DNA from: Deltaproteobacteria bacterium ADurb.Bin207
GTDB lineage: Bacteria; Myxococcota_A; Polyangia; Polyangiales; Polyangiaceae
Assembly (NCBI GenBank): GCA_002070115.1
Contig: MWCO01000017.1
Location: 1 to 64,000 of the forward strand
Length of the DNA: 64,000 bases
Direction: 5' to 3'
Below are positions 1-8,801 of the stretch, piece after piece (the first letter of the stretch is position 1; the number at the start of each line of letters is the position of its first letter). The notes under the pieces are model-generated. The model ran no database searches. It was not told the DNA's origin and saw only the letters and a list, made by a program, of their open reading frames with translations. The position numbers and the translations under genes are program-made.

Positions 1-339
1 GGGGGGGGGTGCGCATGCGGAGGGAACTACTGAGAAAGACGGCGATATGGTGCTAGAGGCCGTGGCCGCGATGGGCTTGGATGATGAGTCGGAGGCCACT
101 TCGATACCGGAGTCGTGACCGGCGGGAATCTGGTTGCGAGAGCAACAAAGGGATGTGATTGAGGCTATCCACAAGCAGAAAAGCAGTGGGCGAATACTTG
201 TCGAACGAAGCCGTTTCGCTGGCGGCCCGAACCGAATCACTTGGCTGGCGCAAACGTTCATGGGTGGAAAGTTCGAAGCGCGATAGGGCAAGCCCCATGA
301 GATAAACCGAGATCGTGGGCTCATGCCTTTCCTTTGCGC
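1..339. other. left-edge stretch without a supported gene
   Basis: The window opens with a run of nine G. I see no reading frame here with recognisable protein features; a 97-codon frame on the minus strand runs through it but has no domain character and overlaps the kinase start. It probably holds the promoter of the downstream kinase gene, but I cannot point to a convincing -35/-10 pair. Confidence 0.4.
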
Positions 340-2391
340 ATGACATACGTGTATTCTGAATCCCTTCGCATGACTGCCTCTTTTCCGTCGGAAGACACGC
401 TATTGTCCATCATCGGTCCATCGATTCCTTCGAACTATTCCGATGGTGTTACCTACCATATTGGCCGGCGAGTGGGGGAAGGCGGAATGTCGGTCGCCTA
501 CCTGGCGTTGCGGGTAGGTCCGGAGGGCAACGCTCCTGTCGTGATCAAGGTTCTTCGTCCCCGCTTCGTTCGCCGTTTTGGCGATACCGCGATGATGACC
601 GTGCAAAAAGAATCGGTGGCACTTGGAAGACTCAACGAGCGGGTTCCTCCGACTCCCTTCGTGGTTCGGCTCATCGAAGTGGGCAGTGTGATTGTGGATG
701 GCGGTCAGCGCATGACGGAGTTGCCTTGGCTGGCGATGGAGTACGTGCATGGTGGGGCCGAAGGAACGACCTTGGCCGATCGGGTTGCGCATAGCATCCG
801 AAAGACGGGCCATGCTTTTGATCCCCCGCGCGCGGCTCATGCCATCGAATGCTTGTGCAAAGGTCTTGCGGCCGTACACGATGTAGGCGTTATTCATCGT
901 GATTTGAAGCCAGAAAACGTGTTGTGTTGTGGGTTTGGGCACGATGAGATTTTCAAAGTGGCGGACTTTGGCGTGGCTCGACCCGTGGGGGTTGCCGCCA
1001 CGTTCGGAGGCACGACCATTGGAACTCCTGGCTACGCGGCCCCTGAACTCATCGTCATGGACCAACGGCATATCGGAGCGTCGAGCGATGTATTCGGACT
1101 TGCTGCCGTGATCTATTTCCTATTTACCGGAAGGCCATATTTCAAAGGTCGAACCGTGACCGATGCCATCCTCGAGATCCAAGATTCCGTCCGATCGAGC
1201 CTGCTCGATGAAGACACCTTGGCCGAAGAACTTCGAGATCGACCCTCAGCCTGCCGTGCCATCGATCAAGCCTTGGCTCGCGCCACATCGCCCAATCCCC
1301 TCGAGCGTCCACAAAATGCCGAAGCTCTTGCTGCTTCGCTTCTGCCCTGGCTACACGCGGATTCACGCATGCTTCGCGCCTCTCCCCGACGTGTCGAGAG
1401 TGTGATTACGATGGCCTCCGAGCCATCGAGCACGTCGGATCCAGCGGGGTGGGCTTGGATTACGCGCCAGCTTGCGGACTCCGAGCGCGTCATTCGTTGT
1501 GTGGCGTGGGCATCGGATGGGCGTTGTCTGGCTGCAACGAACACGGGTTTGTGTTTTTGGAATGGAACCCATTGGATTGCCGTGCCCACGGACCAGCTTC
1601 CCGATCCGCAAGGCATTCGCTTCGTCCATCGCATGGCGGCAGGACGTTGGTTGGTGGGGGCGGATGACGCCACGTTCGCCATCTTCACGGAACAAGGAAC
1701 GCAAGAAGTCGTTCGACTTTCCCACGCCAATTTGCGCGTGGAAGCTTTTAGTGGTTCGCTCGAAGACGTGGGTATCGTCGTAAGCTTGGATGCCTCCGGC
1801 GTGCCATGTTTGCACGCCCTCGTGGGGCGCCGCTGGCTCAAACCCCTGCTTTTGCCCAATGTCGTGGCGGTGACGTCCATGGCGCGGGTAGGCGATGTGA
1901 CCTGGCTGCTGGCGGGACGAAAAACAGGGGGAGGCGGAATTGCTGCCCTGTACAACCCTCTCGATTGGGATCTGCAACCTCTCGATTCACCCGAAGTACG
2001 CGCGTATCTTGCCTGCGGCGGACATCCGGACAATGCCATCGGCATCGTCGCTGGAGCCGACGGAATCATGGTGTATCTCGATGAGAGTGGCGCACGCATC
2101 GAGACGGTTCCGGAACGAATGGATGTGTCCGCTACCGTTGTCGATCCTTCCGGTACCTGTTGGGCCGCGGGAGCTGGGCGCATTTGGCGGCGCCAACAGG
2201 ATGAATCGACGGGTCATGACCGCTGGATTTGCGTTTGGGAAAACCCGGTTTGGACGGCTCCCTTCGTGTCCATGTTTGCCGATGTCGGGTTAATCATCGC
2301 CATTACCGCCGATGGCGCGATCGTGGAAGGGAGGCCCGCCGACCTTCAATTGCATACGCTCGTATCGGCGCCCGCTCCTTGTGCGCACTGA
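340..2391 (+). CDS. Ser/Thr protein kinase with C-terminal propeller-like region
   Basis: Hanks-type protein kinase, expected to phosphorylate Ser/Thr on unknown targets. Seen from the ATG at 340: glycine loop GEGGMS near residues 46-51, the ATP lysine in VIK at 70, catalytic HRDLKPEN at 186-193, metal-binding DFG at 209-211 and a GTPGYAAPE activation segment. After about residue 370 the protein changes to repeated short stretches with W and GxxxG-like turns, resembling a beta-propeller or two-component-regulator-like repeat region, which could be a sensor or a protein-docking platform. I see no transmembrane segment, so it is probably cytoplasmic. A TTG at 334 and an ATG at 370 are alternative starts; none has a clear ribosome binding site. 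The gene stands alone, facing the convergent PhnD-like gene. Confidence 0.9.
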   Translation: MTYVYSESLRMTASFPSEDTLLSIIGPSIPSNYSDGVTYHIGRRVGEGGMSVAYLALRVGPEGNAPVVIKVLRPRFVRRFGDTAMMTVQKESVALGRLNERVPPTPFVVRLIEVGSVIVDGGQRMTELPWLAMEYVHGGAEGTTLADRVAHSIRKTGHAFDPPRAAHAIECLCKGLAAVHDVGVIHRDLKPENVLCCGFGHDEIFKVADFGVARPVGVAATFGGTTIGTPGYAAPELIVMDQRHIGASSDVFGLAAVIYFLFTGRPYFKGRTVTDAILEIQDSVRSSLLDEDTLAEELRDRPSACRAIDQALARATSPNPLERPQNAEALAASLLPWLHADSRMLRASPRRVESVITMASEPSSTSDPAGWAWITRQLADSERVIRCVAWASDGRCLAATNTGLCFWNGTHWIAVPTDQLPDPQGIRFVHRMAAGRWLVGADDATFAIFTEQGTQEVVRLSHANLRVEAFSGSLEDVGIVVSLDASGVPCLHALVGRRWLKPLLLPNVVAVTSMARVGDVTWLLAGRKTGGGGIAALYNPLDWDLQPLDSPEVRAYLACGGHPDNAIGIVAGADGIMVYLDESGARIETVPERMDVSATVVDPSGTCWAAGAGRIWRRQQDESTGHDRWICVWENPVWTAPFVSMFADVGLIIAITADGAIVEGRPADLQLHTLVSAPAPCAH

Positions 2392-2423
2392 TTCGAACGC
2401 GCAAAAATGATTCGGGCAACCGA

Positions 2424-3266
2424 CTACGTATCCCAATGAACGACGAGTTCGGCGAGGGACTTCATCGCGGCTTCATCGGCAGGGGCGAATTGGTCGGCTT
2501 CGAACAACGCCAGGGCGGCTCCACGCAGTTTGGCATTCATATCCTGCGTCAATGCATCCCGTACCGCACCGACTTGACTCGAGGAAAGCGTAGGGCTTGC
2601 GGCAAGGACATCGGAAGGAATGCGTCCCGCGACGGCGATGACTTGCACGGAAGCGTCACCCCATCCGGCGCTGACAAGACCATCGCCTTGGGGGTCAGGA
2701 TGCGCAAATGTAGCGCCAACGTCCGCGCGGCCTTCGAGCACGGCTGCCACGACTTGTTCATGCCCTCCAAAATATTGTTGCTCCGCAAAGCAATCTTCCA
2801 CTGCGATGCCTTGTGAACGGAGCCACGCTTTCATCACGACATGACCACCCATGCTCTTGGGATCGACCCAGGCTACCCGCGCGCCTTGTAAATCCCCCAG
2901 CGATCGGTATGGCGAGCCGACCGCGGAGAATAACGCGGTTGCGTACCAAGCATGTTCCCCTCGCAGAGGTACGGCCACGGGAGTGACATGACCTGCCGCG
3001 GTGGCACGCGATGCCAACAACGGCGGAAGCCAGGCAAGCGCCACTTGCCGAGAAGAAACAGCCTCTAGCAGCGGCGCATACGCATCGAATGTCTTCGGAA
3101 GAACCCGAACCGAATCCGTTTTCGAAATCGATAGATCATCTTCCAACGCACCACAGAACACGGCCAGTTTGAGTCGGACCGACGCGACAGCCACGGCTGG
3201 CCGCTTGGCACCAGGACCGGGGGTGGGGAGAACCATGCCCACGGTAAGAGTATCGGATTGTGTCAT
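2424..3266 (-). CDS. PhnD-like phosphate/phosphonate-type substrate-binding protein
   Basis: 280 residues resembling the PhnD/TauA-type periplasmic binding protein fold (type 2 periplasmic binding protein). Seen: an early segment listing a candidate ligand-binding cleft (AWLPPLLASRA), then DLQGARVAWVDPKSMGGHV, and EGRADVGATF, each of which matches the usual PhnD landmarks (solvent cleft, S/D-rich loop, G-R-A-D-V-G). There is no recognisable signal peptide or lipobox and no adjacent ABC permease or ATPase, so transport is unlikely from this context alone. Myxobacteria also use such domains as free-standing ligand sensors. The ligand cannot be inferred. Convergent with the kinase to its right end, divergent from the hibernation factor gene. 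Confidence 0.75.
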   Translation of the reverse strand: MTQSDTLTVGMVLPTPGPGAKRPAVAVASVRLKLAVFCGALEDDLSISKTDSVRVLPKTFDAYAPLLEAVSSRQVALAWLPPLLASRATAAGHVTPVAVPLRGEHAWYATALFSAVGSPYRSLGDLQGARVAWVDPKSMGGHVVMKAWLRSQGIAVEDCFAEQQYFGGHEQVVAAVLEGRADVGATFAHPDPQGDGLVSAGWGDASVQVIAVAGRIPSDVLAASPTLSSSQVGAVRDALTQDMNAKLRGAALALFEADQFAPADEAAMKSLAELVVHWDT

Positions 3267-3428
3267 GAAAGAACGATGGTCTTGGTGGACGACGGGGTCA
3301 ACGATTCACCGTGAAAACCGAAGGTTATGGGGGCGGCGGGACGGCAAGGGGCGCTCGCCTGCTCGGTTCCGTCGGATATCCACGTTTCTATTTTTTTCCG
3401 GCTCCAAGCGGGGAATTGGTAAAAACTG

Positions 3429-3448
3429 TGTAATTACAAATAGTTACA
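3429..3448 (-). repeat. AT-rich dispersed motif, copy A
   Basis: Minus-strand reading TGTAACTATTTGTAATTACA followed by a T-rich tail. It lies in the 292-bp divergent gap between the PhnD-like gene and the hibernation factor gene. It has the perfect TGTAA...TTACA ends with a 10-bp spacer. Other copies are at 11423, 31484, 49844, 57141, 58369 and 58576. Confidence 0.7.
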
Positions 3449-3558
3449 ATTATTTTCGACCTGGGTCGCGATCTGTGGCGGTTACTGGAATGAAATCGGT
3501 CCGATGCGGGTTGACCTTTTTATCACCGGGGGGTTCCCCAATTCACCAGGAGAACGGC

Positions 3559-3930
3559 ATGAGGTCTGCTCTCGAGATCGAGGTTCAGGACGTCCCGCAA
3601 GCGGCTTCCGTTCGAAGCTGGATACTGCGTCGCGCGAAAAAACTCGCTGCCCGTCATCCCGACATCACCAAACTGCGTGTCGCGGTCAACACGCCCCATC
3701 GACGTCAATCCAAAGGGCGAAAGTTCCGCGTGCAGATCGATATTGGCGTACCCGGAACCGATATCGTGGCTCATAACCTTCCCACGGCCAAATGCGAGCA
3801 ACTATATCCCGCGCTGCACGAAGCGTTTCATCGATCCGAGCGCCAGCTCGACGAGTTGCGTGAGACGCGGCGCGTTCGTGACCGACGGCGCGCCAGGAAG
3901 GCAAACCCTTTCGCACCACGGCAGTCCTAG
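3559..3930 (+). CDS. ribosome hibernation promoting factor-like protein (HPF/RaiA family)
   Basis: 123 residues matching the short HPF/YfiA ribosome-binding fold: N-terminal strand, helix with VRSWILRRAKKLA, central strands around TKLRVAVNTPH and KFRVQIDIGVPG, then a long basic C-terminal helix (LYPALHEAFHRSERQLDELR). Family members bind the 30S decoding centre and stop translation in stationary phase. The C-terminal extension typical of long HPF is absent, so this is a short form. The start ATG at 3559 follows an AGGAGAA site (CAGGAGAACGGC), which decides it against the long upstream extension of the same frame. The preceding gap carries one copy of the AT-rich motif. Confidence 0.85.
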   Translation: MRSALEIEVQDVPQAASVRSWILRRAKKLAARHPDITKLRVAVNTPHRRQSKGRKFRVQIDIGVPGTDIVAHNLPTAKCEQLYPALHEAFHRSERQLDELRETRRVRDRRRARKANPFAPRQS

Positions 3931-4023
3931 GATTCGCTGGCAAAAAGTACGTAGCAAGCCCACGGTTGACGGTGGCTTGACGATCTGGTCCCATCGCGTC
4001 ACGCTTTTTGGGAGATTGTACGG

Positions 4024-4209
4024 ATGGGTGATCAGTCGGAATCTCAGGCACCAGAGTCCGGAAAAGGGCTCGTCAACGTTCAGGAGCGCAGCGGCGACTA
4101 CGATGGTACGTGCTTGCGCCCCCTTGGGCTGTGCGAACTGGGCGGCGCCTGCGATGTTTGCTGGTACCGACCCAATCATCCACGGTTTCAAAATCATAAA
4201 GACGAGTGA
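4024..4209 (+). CDS. small cysteine-containing protein coupled to the next gene
   Basis: 61-residue protein. The acidic, Gln/Ser/Gly-rich first half is followed by a C-terminal half with four cysteines ending in a CxxCWYRP-like segment (LCELGG, CDVCWYRPNHPRF), which could bind a metal or Fe-S cluster. A good ribosome binding site (GGGAG, about 9 bp before the ATG) supports it. Its TGA overlaps the GTG start of the downstream phosphodiester glycosidase gene (GTGA), which implies translational coupling. I do not recognise the family and give no function. Confidence 0.7.
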   Translation: MGDQSESQAPESGKGLVNVQERSGDYDGTCLRPLGLCELGGACDVCWYRPNHPRFQNHKDE

Positions 4210-5378
4210 GGCGTCGACGGCTGACCAGGGTTGTGTTCGGTGGGATAGCGCTTTTGATGGCGTTTATCGTAGGGTTGTGGGTGGGGATCCATCGCGTATC
4301 ATGGCTAGGTCCGGCCCTTGCGGATGCCGCGAGGACCGTGGTGGGACCTTCCGCCGTGGCCAAGGTGGAAGACGTTGTTTTCGGCATCGAGGATGGCTGG
4401 AATCGCTTTTGGCGTTCTGAGCAGACACCCGTGGTGTATTGGGCTGCGCCTTCCTTTTCGACCGCCGATGTCTCCTCGTCGTCTTTGCCTCCCGTGGTGC
4501 CTTCGGAACCTCGTTTTCGTCCTTGTGACGTGGGGCCGATGGATACGAAAACCTCGCTTGCAAACGATGGGGTATGGATTGCGATCGAGTTGTCGGGTCG
4601 TGAGCACGAGCCCTGTCTTTTCAAGACGTTATTACATCCGGACGGGCATCGCCCTTGGTCCACGGTAGCGCTGGTGGCTGTGGATCTGGCTTCGACAGGG
4701 CTGCACCTGGTGGCGGGGGTACAGGAGCCGAAGGCGACGAACCCGAAAGCAAAAACGGTCGTTCGAAGCGGGTTGGTGCCGAAGGCGGATCATGGCCGGT
4801 TGATTGCGGCATTCAATGGTGGATTCAAAGCCGAACATGGAGCGCTGGGGATGCAGATCGATGCGCTCACCTTTCTTCCTGCACAACCCTGGGGTTGCAC
4901 GATATCGCGCACCAGCGAAGATGGTTTGCTGATTGGGTCGCAGAACAAAATCGGGGACCGATTGCTTGGAGCGCGATGGTGGCGACAGACGCCTCCTTGT
5001 TTGGTGGAAGAAGGCATATTAGCAAAAGGCGTACTGGCAGAAGGAAATATCAATTGGGGAAAAGCAGTACACGGTGACACGATCATCCGTCGCTCCGCCA
5101 TCGGCATCGATGAGCGAGGCACCACGCTATTCGTGGGGATTGGAGAGGCGACATCCGCGGGATCCATGGCCCGAGCGATGCGGCACGCGGGGGCTCATAC
5201 CGTGGCGCAACTCGACGTCAATGGTCCATTTCCGAAGTTCTTGTTGTTCGAGCGAGGCGGTGGGCAAGGGCGGCTCATCGCGCGGCCGTTATGCGGTGGA
5301 TTTCCGTATTCGGAGCAGGATTACGTGGAAAAACCTTCGGCTCGGGACTTTTTTTATCTGACGAAACGTGGCCTCTGA
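4206..5378 (+). CDS. membrane-anchored phosphodiester glycosidase domain protein (NAGPA-like)
   Basis: 390 residues starting at GTG 4206, overlapping the preceding stop by GTGA. An N-terminal segment (RLTRVVFGGIALLMAFIVG) is a signal anchor or uncleaved signal peptide. The C-terminal two thirds matches the DUF2233/NAGPA fold: AAFNGGFKAEHGALGM, then a long middle part, AIGIDERGTTLFVGIG, and HTVAQLDVNGPFPKF, the usual acid/Asn-rich signature near the end. Relatives in eukaryotes uncover mannose-6-phosphate; bacterial members are thought to act on phosphodiester-linked sugars in the envelope. Substrate unknown. Its partner small cysteine protein is encoded directly upstream. Confidence 0.8.
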   Translation: MRRRRLTRVVFGGIALLMAFIVGLWVGIHRVSWLGPALADAARTVVGPSAVAKVEDVVFGIEDGWNRFWRSEQTPVVYWAAPSFSTADVSSSSLPPVVPSEPRFRPCDVGPMDTKTSLANDGVWIAIELSGREHEPCLFKTLLHPDGHRPWSTVALVAVDLASTGLHLVAGVQEPKATNPKAKTVVRSGLVPKADHGRLIAAFNGGFKAEHGALGMQIDALTFLPAQPWGCTISRTSEDGLLIGSQNKIGDRLLGARWWRQTPPCLVEEGILAKGVLAEGNINWGKAVHGDTIIRRSAIGIDERGTTLFVGIGEATSAGSMARAMRHAGAHTVAQLDVNGPFPKFLLFERGGGQGRLIARPLCGGFPYSEQDYVEKPSARDFFYLTKRGL

Positions 5379-5386
5379 ACTGCCCG

Positions 5387-6082
5387 TCAAAGAAGGGTGA
5401 TGGGACTCTCGGGCGGCGTTCCGTGCGGTACGCCCACCGCTCCTGCCCGAAGCCATGCAGCAATCAGCGATGCGGCCCCCATCGTTGCCGTCCGATGGGT
5501 TGTTCGCCACGTTTCCTGCGACTTGGGACCGATTTCATAAGCCACACCGAAAACCGCGGCGAAAGGGATCTGGTAGGCAGCGCACGCCAAAGCCACGCCA
5601 AACACTTCGTTGTGTTCGACGTCGCAGCCCAAGCGAGCCACGATGTCAGCGGCAAGCTGGACGTCGCTTGTGAGAGAGCAAGAGGAGGCGGCCGATACGC
5701 GACGTGTTCCCGCGGTCGTCAAGCCTCCAACCAATCCGGCATGGGTATGTATTTCTCCTACCATTGGTTCCGGAAAACTCGCCCAGCCTTTGAGCACTGC
5801 GGCATCGGCGATGACGAGTCGTTCTGCGACGACGACCTGTCCGGGGGTCAGACCACGATGGCCATATGCCGCGCAGGTGCTCAATAAGATGACTGCTCGA
5901 GGGCGATAGCGTTCGAGTCGTTGCGTGGTGCCTGCCGCAACGCCGGGCAAACCCAAGCCCACGGTTTTGGCGACGACATGGATTCCCTGCACGGTGGCGG
6001 ACATGGTGGGACCGAGGATCGATTCGAGTCCTTCCAGTTCGGGGGCGTGCGGGGCGGCTAGGAGCACATCGACGTTAGGCAC
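5387..6082 (-). CDS. nucleoside phosphorylase-superfamily protein (MTAN/futalosine hydrolase-like)
   Basis: 231 residues, start GTG at 6082. Seen: an N-terminal VLLAAPHAPELEGLE segment typical of the phosphorylase fold, a glycine-rich VGLGLPGVAAGT turn, and the late DVEHNEVFGVALACA segment, where family members carry the base-binding Glu and catalytic Asp/Glu region (E then F/M then E-G/A). This places it in the PNP_UDP_1 superfamily close to 5'-methylthioadenosine/SAH nucleosidase and futalosine hydrolase (MqnB). Which nucleoside it cleaves cannot be told. It is convergent with the glycosidase gene, only 8 bp apart; a futalosine role would predict menaquinone genes elsewhere. Confidence 0.75.
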   Translation of the reverse strand: MPNVDVLLAAPHAPELEGLESILGPTMSATVQGIHVVAKTVGLGLPGVAAGTTQRLERYRPRAVILLSTCAAYGHRGLTPGQVVVAERLVIADAAVLKGWASFPEPMVGEIHTHAGLVGGLTTAGTRRVSAASSCSLTSDVQLAADIVARLGCDVEHNEVFGVALACAAYQIPFAAVFGVAYEIGPKSQETWRTTHRTATMGAASLIAAWLRAGAVGVPHGTPPESPITLL

Positions 6083-6305
6083 AATCCCATGATTACTCTA
6101 CTGCGCATCGAAGATCAGCAGGGTAGATGAGCTTGCGTGTGTAGCGCAGTGCGTTGCGATTAACCGACGAGCAGATTAGTGAATCGTCTCAAATGGTTCA
6201 CGTTATTCGAAATTCATCGGTCATTGCCAAGGAACAAAATTTCGCGCAATTTAGACGCGTCGCGTCGACGGGGCGCGATGAGACACCAAACCAGAGAGGG
6301 TTCGG

Positions 6306-8675
6306 ATGAATCAACCTTTTCGACATGTTGCGGTGCTAGGGGCCGGCGTCATGGGAGCGGCCATTGCCGCGCACCTTGCGAACGCGGGGGTGCGTGTGTT
6401 GTTGCTCGACATCGTGCCGCCCAACCTCAGCCAGGACGATAAAAAGGATCCGAAAAAGCGCAATGCGATAGCTGTCGGTGGATTGGAGCGTGCTGTCAAA
6501 GCCAAACCAGCCCTCTTTTTTCACCCTTCGTGTGCATCGCTCGTTCGCACGGGCAATCTCGAGGATGACATTCATAAATTGGCGGATTGTGATCTTGTCA
6601 TCGAGGCGGTTCCTGAACTCATCGATATCAAGCGGTCGTTGTTCGAGCGAGTCGAGAAGGCCATCCGGCCTGGGACGGTTGTATCGAGCAACACATCGGG
6701 TCTTCCCATTCGGGATTTGCTCGAGGGTCGGGGTCCGGAGTTCCGCAAGAACTTCATCGTGACGCATTTCTTCAATCCGGTTCGCTACATGAAATTGCTC
6801 GAACTGGTGCGTGGTCCGGAAACGCTCGACAGCGTGTACGAGCGTATCGTGGCGTTTGGGCAAGACGTTCTTGGCAAGGGGATTGTGGTAGGGCGCGACA
6901 CGCCCAACTTCGTGGGCAACCGTATTGGGGTGTACGCCATGATGGTGGCGATTCACCAGATGTTGGAATCGGGGCTTGCTCCGGAAGAAGTGGATGCGGT
7001 GGCGGGGCCGCCGATGGGGCGTCCCAAGAGTGCGGCATTCCGTACGGCGGATCTGGTGGGGCTCGATACCTTCGTGCATGTGGCGGACAACTGTCATCGG
7101 CTCTTGGCCGACGATCCGCAGCGTGATGTGTTTTTGGTCCCTCCTTTCATTCGGACGATGGTCGAGCGTGGCCAGATTGGAAACAAGGCCAAGGGTGGGT
7201 TTTATAAAAAAGACAAGGCCAAGAATGTGCTGACGCTCGATCCGGCAACGGGCGAGTACCGGGACAAACTTGCGAAAAGCGATGTCCTTGGTTTTTGCAA
7301 GTCTCTCAAAGATATCGATGAGGTGGGGGCTCGTGTTCGCAAGCTGATGTCGGATACCGGACCGGCGGGAGACTATGCTTGGAAGGTAGCGGCCAAGACG
7401 CTGTTATACGCGGCGGGGCTGGTGGGGGAGATTTGCGACGATGTGACGGCGATCGATGATGCGATGCGCTGGGGATACAACTGGGAGCTTGGGCCTTTCG
7501 AGATGTGGGATGCCCTTGGGTTTGCGCGGACGGTCGACCGAATGCAAAAAGATGGTTTCGAAATCCCCGCATCGATACGCAAGATGAAGGACGATGGGGT
7601 GAAGGGGTTTTATGACGGCGACAAGATTTACGATCTTGTGGCGGGCAAGCAAATCGCGCGCAAAACCGATCCTCGCACCTTACCTTTTTCGATCGTTCGG
7701 GGCGAAAAGGCGATCGAAAAACTCGAGGGGGCCAGCCTGTGGGATACGGGCGATGGGGTTCTCGCGGTCACGTTCCACACCAAGGCCAATAGCATCGATC
7801 ATGATGTCATTGCGATGATCGAAAAGGGCGTGACGCGAGCGGAGAACGAGGCGCGCGCGCTCGTACTGTTCAACGAGGGGGAGCATTTTTGCGTAGGCGC
7901 GAACTTGATGCTGATCGTCACCGCGGCGATAAACAAAAAATATGAAGATATTCGCCAAGTTGCAGCCGCTTTGCAGGCTGCTGGGCAGCGGATGAAATAT
8001 GCCAAGGTGCCGGTGGTGACGGCTCCATTCAGTGTCACCGTGGGGGGTGGTTTGGAGCTATGCATGGCCGCGGGGCATGTCCAGGCAGCGGCTGAAACCT
8101 ACTGCGGACTGGTGGAAGTGGGCGTGGGTTTGATTCCCGCCGGTGGCGGTTGTACGAACGCGATGTGGCGGGCACTGGAAAACGTTCCAGAAGGAGCGCC
8201 AGCGGATATCTACAACTTGACCACCCAGGTGTTCAAAAATATCGCGCTTGCCAAAGTATGCACCAGTGCCCTCGAAGGCCAGCGCGTCGGCTACTTCCGC
8301 TCGGGCGATGGCATCACGTTCGACAAAGCCCGTCTGCTTCACGATGCCAGAAAGTATGCGATCGGTCTTGCCGAGCGTGGATACCATCCGCCGATTCCTA
8401 GAAGTCATAAACTCTTTGGCGAAAGCGGCATCGCTACCTTCCGCATGATGGTCTCGGCGCTCGTTGCGGGCGGACAGGCTACCGCGCACGATGGTGTGGT
8501 GGCGACGCGCCTGGCCGAGGTGTTGTGTGGTGGAGTCGATGGCGCCGCTGCTCCCGTGACCGAAGAGCGAATGCTCGAACTCGAGGTGGAGGCATTTCTC
8601 AGCCTGTGTGGTGAGGAAAAGAGCATCGCCCGCATGCAGGCCATGCTCACCACCAACAAACCGTTGCGCAACTAA
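6306..8675 (+). CDS. 3-hydroxyacyl-CoA dehydrogenase / enoyl-CoA hydratase fusion (FadN/FadB-like)
   Basis: 789-residue beta-oxidation enzyme with the dehydrogenase first and the crotonase domain last. Seen: NAD-binding GAGVMGAAIA near residues 13-22; HFFNPVRYMKLLELV, the usual catalytic His region; a second dehydrogenase domain; then from about residue 490 a crotonase domain with AVTFHTKANSIDH, FNEGEHFCVGANL and VTVGGGLELCMAAGH as oxyanion-hole segments. This order matches Bacillus-type FadN rather than Escherichia coli FadB. It hydrates enoyl-CoA and oxidises 3-hydroxyacyl-CoA with NAD. The start ATG has a GAGAGGG site 6 bp before. The thiolase gene follows after 126 bp in the same direction, so the two work as one pathway. 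Confidence 0.9.
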   Translation: MNQPFRHVAVLGAGVMGAAIAAHLANAGVRVLLLDIVPPNLSQDDKKDPKKRNAIAVGGLERAVKAKPALFFHPSCASLVRTGNLEDDIHKLADCDLVIEAVPELIDIKRSLFERVEKAIRPGTVVSSNTSGLPIRDLLEGRGPEFRKNFIVTHFFNPVRYMKLLELVRGPETLDSVYERIVAFGQDVLGKGIVVGRDTPNFVGNRIGVYAMMVAIHQMLESGLAPEEVDAVAGPPMGRPKSAAFRTADLVGLDTFVHVADNCHRLLADDPQRDVFLVPPFIRTMVERGQIGNKAKGGFYKKDKAKNVLTLDPATGEYRDKLAKSDVLGFCKSLKDIDEVGARVRKLMSDTGPAGDYAWKVAAKTLLYAAGLVGEICDDVTAIDDAMRWGYNWELGPFEMWDALGFARTVDRMQKDGFEIPASIRKMKDDGVKGFYDGDKIYDLVAGKQIARKTDPRTLPFSIVRGEKAIEKLEGASLWDTGDGVLAVTFHTKANSIDHDVIAMIEKGVTRAENEARALVLFNEGEHFCVGANLMLIVTAAINKKYEDIRQVAAALQAAGQRMKYAKVPVVTAPFSVTVGGGLELCMAAGHVQAAAETYCGLVEVGVGLIPAGGGCTNAMWRALENVPEGAPADIYNLTTQVFKNIALAKVCTSALEGQRVGYFRSGDGITFDKARLLHDARKYAIGLAERGYHPPIPRSHKLFGESGIATFRMMVSALVAGGQATAHDGVVATRLAEVLCGGVDGAAAPVTEERMLELEVEAFLSLCGEEKSIARMQAMLTTNKPLRN

Positions 8676-8801
8676 TTGAACTGGGTCTTGCCCGTGTGCA
8701 TGACCCCATCGAGGCTGATGAATCGAATGAATGGACGCACCCACAAGAAGGCCAAAACCCGATTGGAAATGCGTCTTTCCTCAACGGAATGAGGGTTTCT
8801 C

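Noticed and set aside
53-346. 97-codon frame on the minus strand
   Set aside because: No domain character, no ribosome binding site, and it overlaps the kinase start.
1266-2183. 305-codon frame antisense to the first kinase
   Set aside because: Ser/Arg/Pro-rich, high GC shadow of the real kinase frame.
3001-3558. Long upstream extension of the hibernation factor frame
   Set aside because: It overlaps the PhnD-like gene on the other strand and the ribosome binding site is at 3559.
6195-6225. Possible eighth copy of the AT-rich motif upstream of the FadN-type gene
   Set aside because: Only TATTCGAAATTCAT matches, and an indel is needed; too weak to count.
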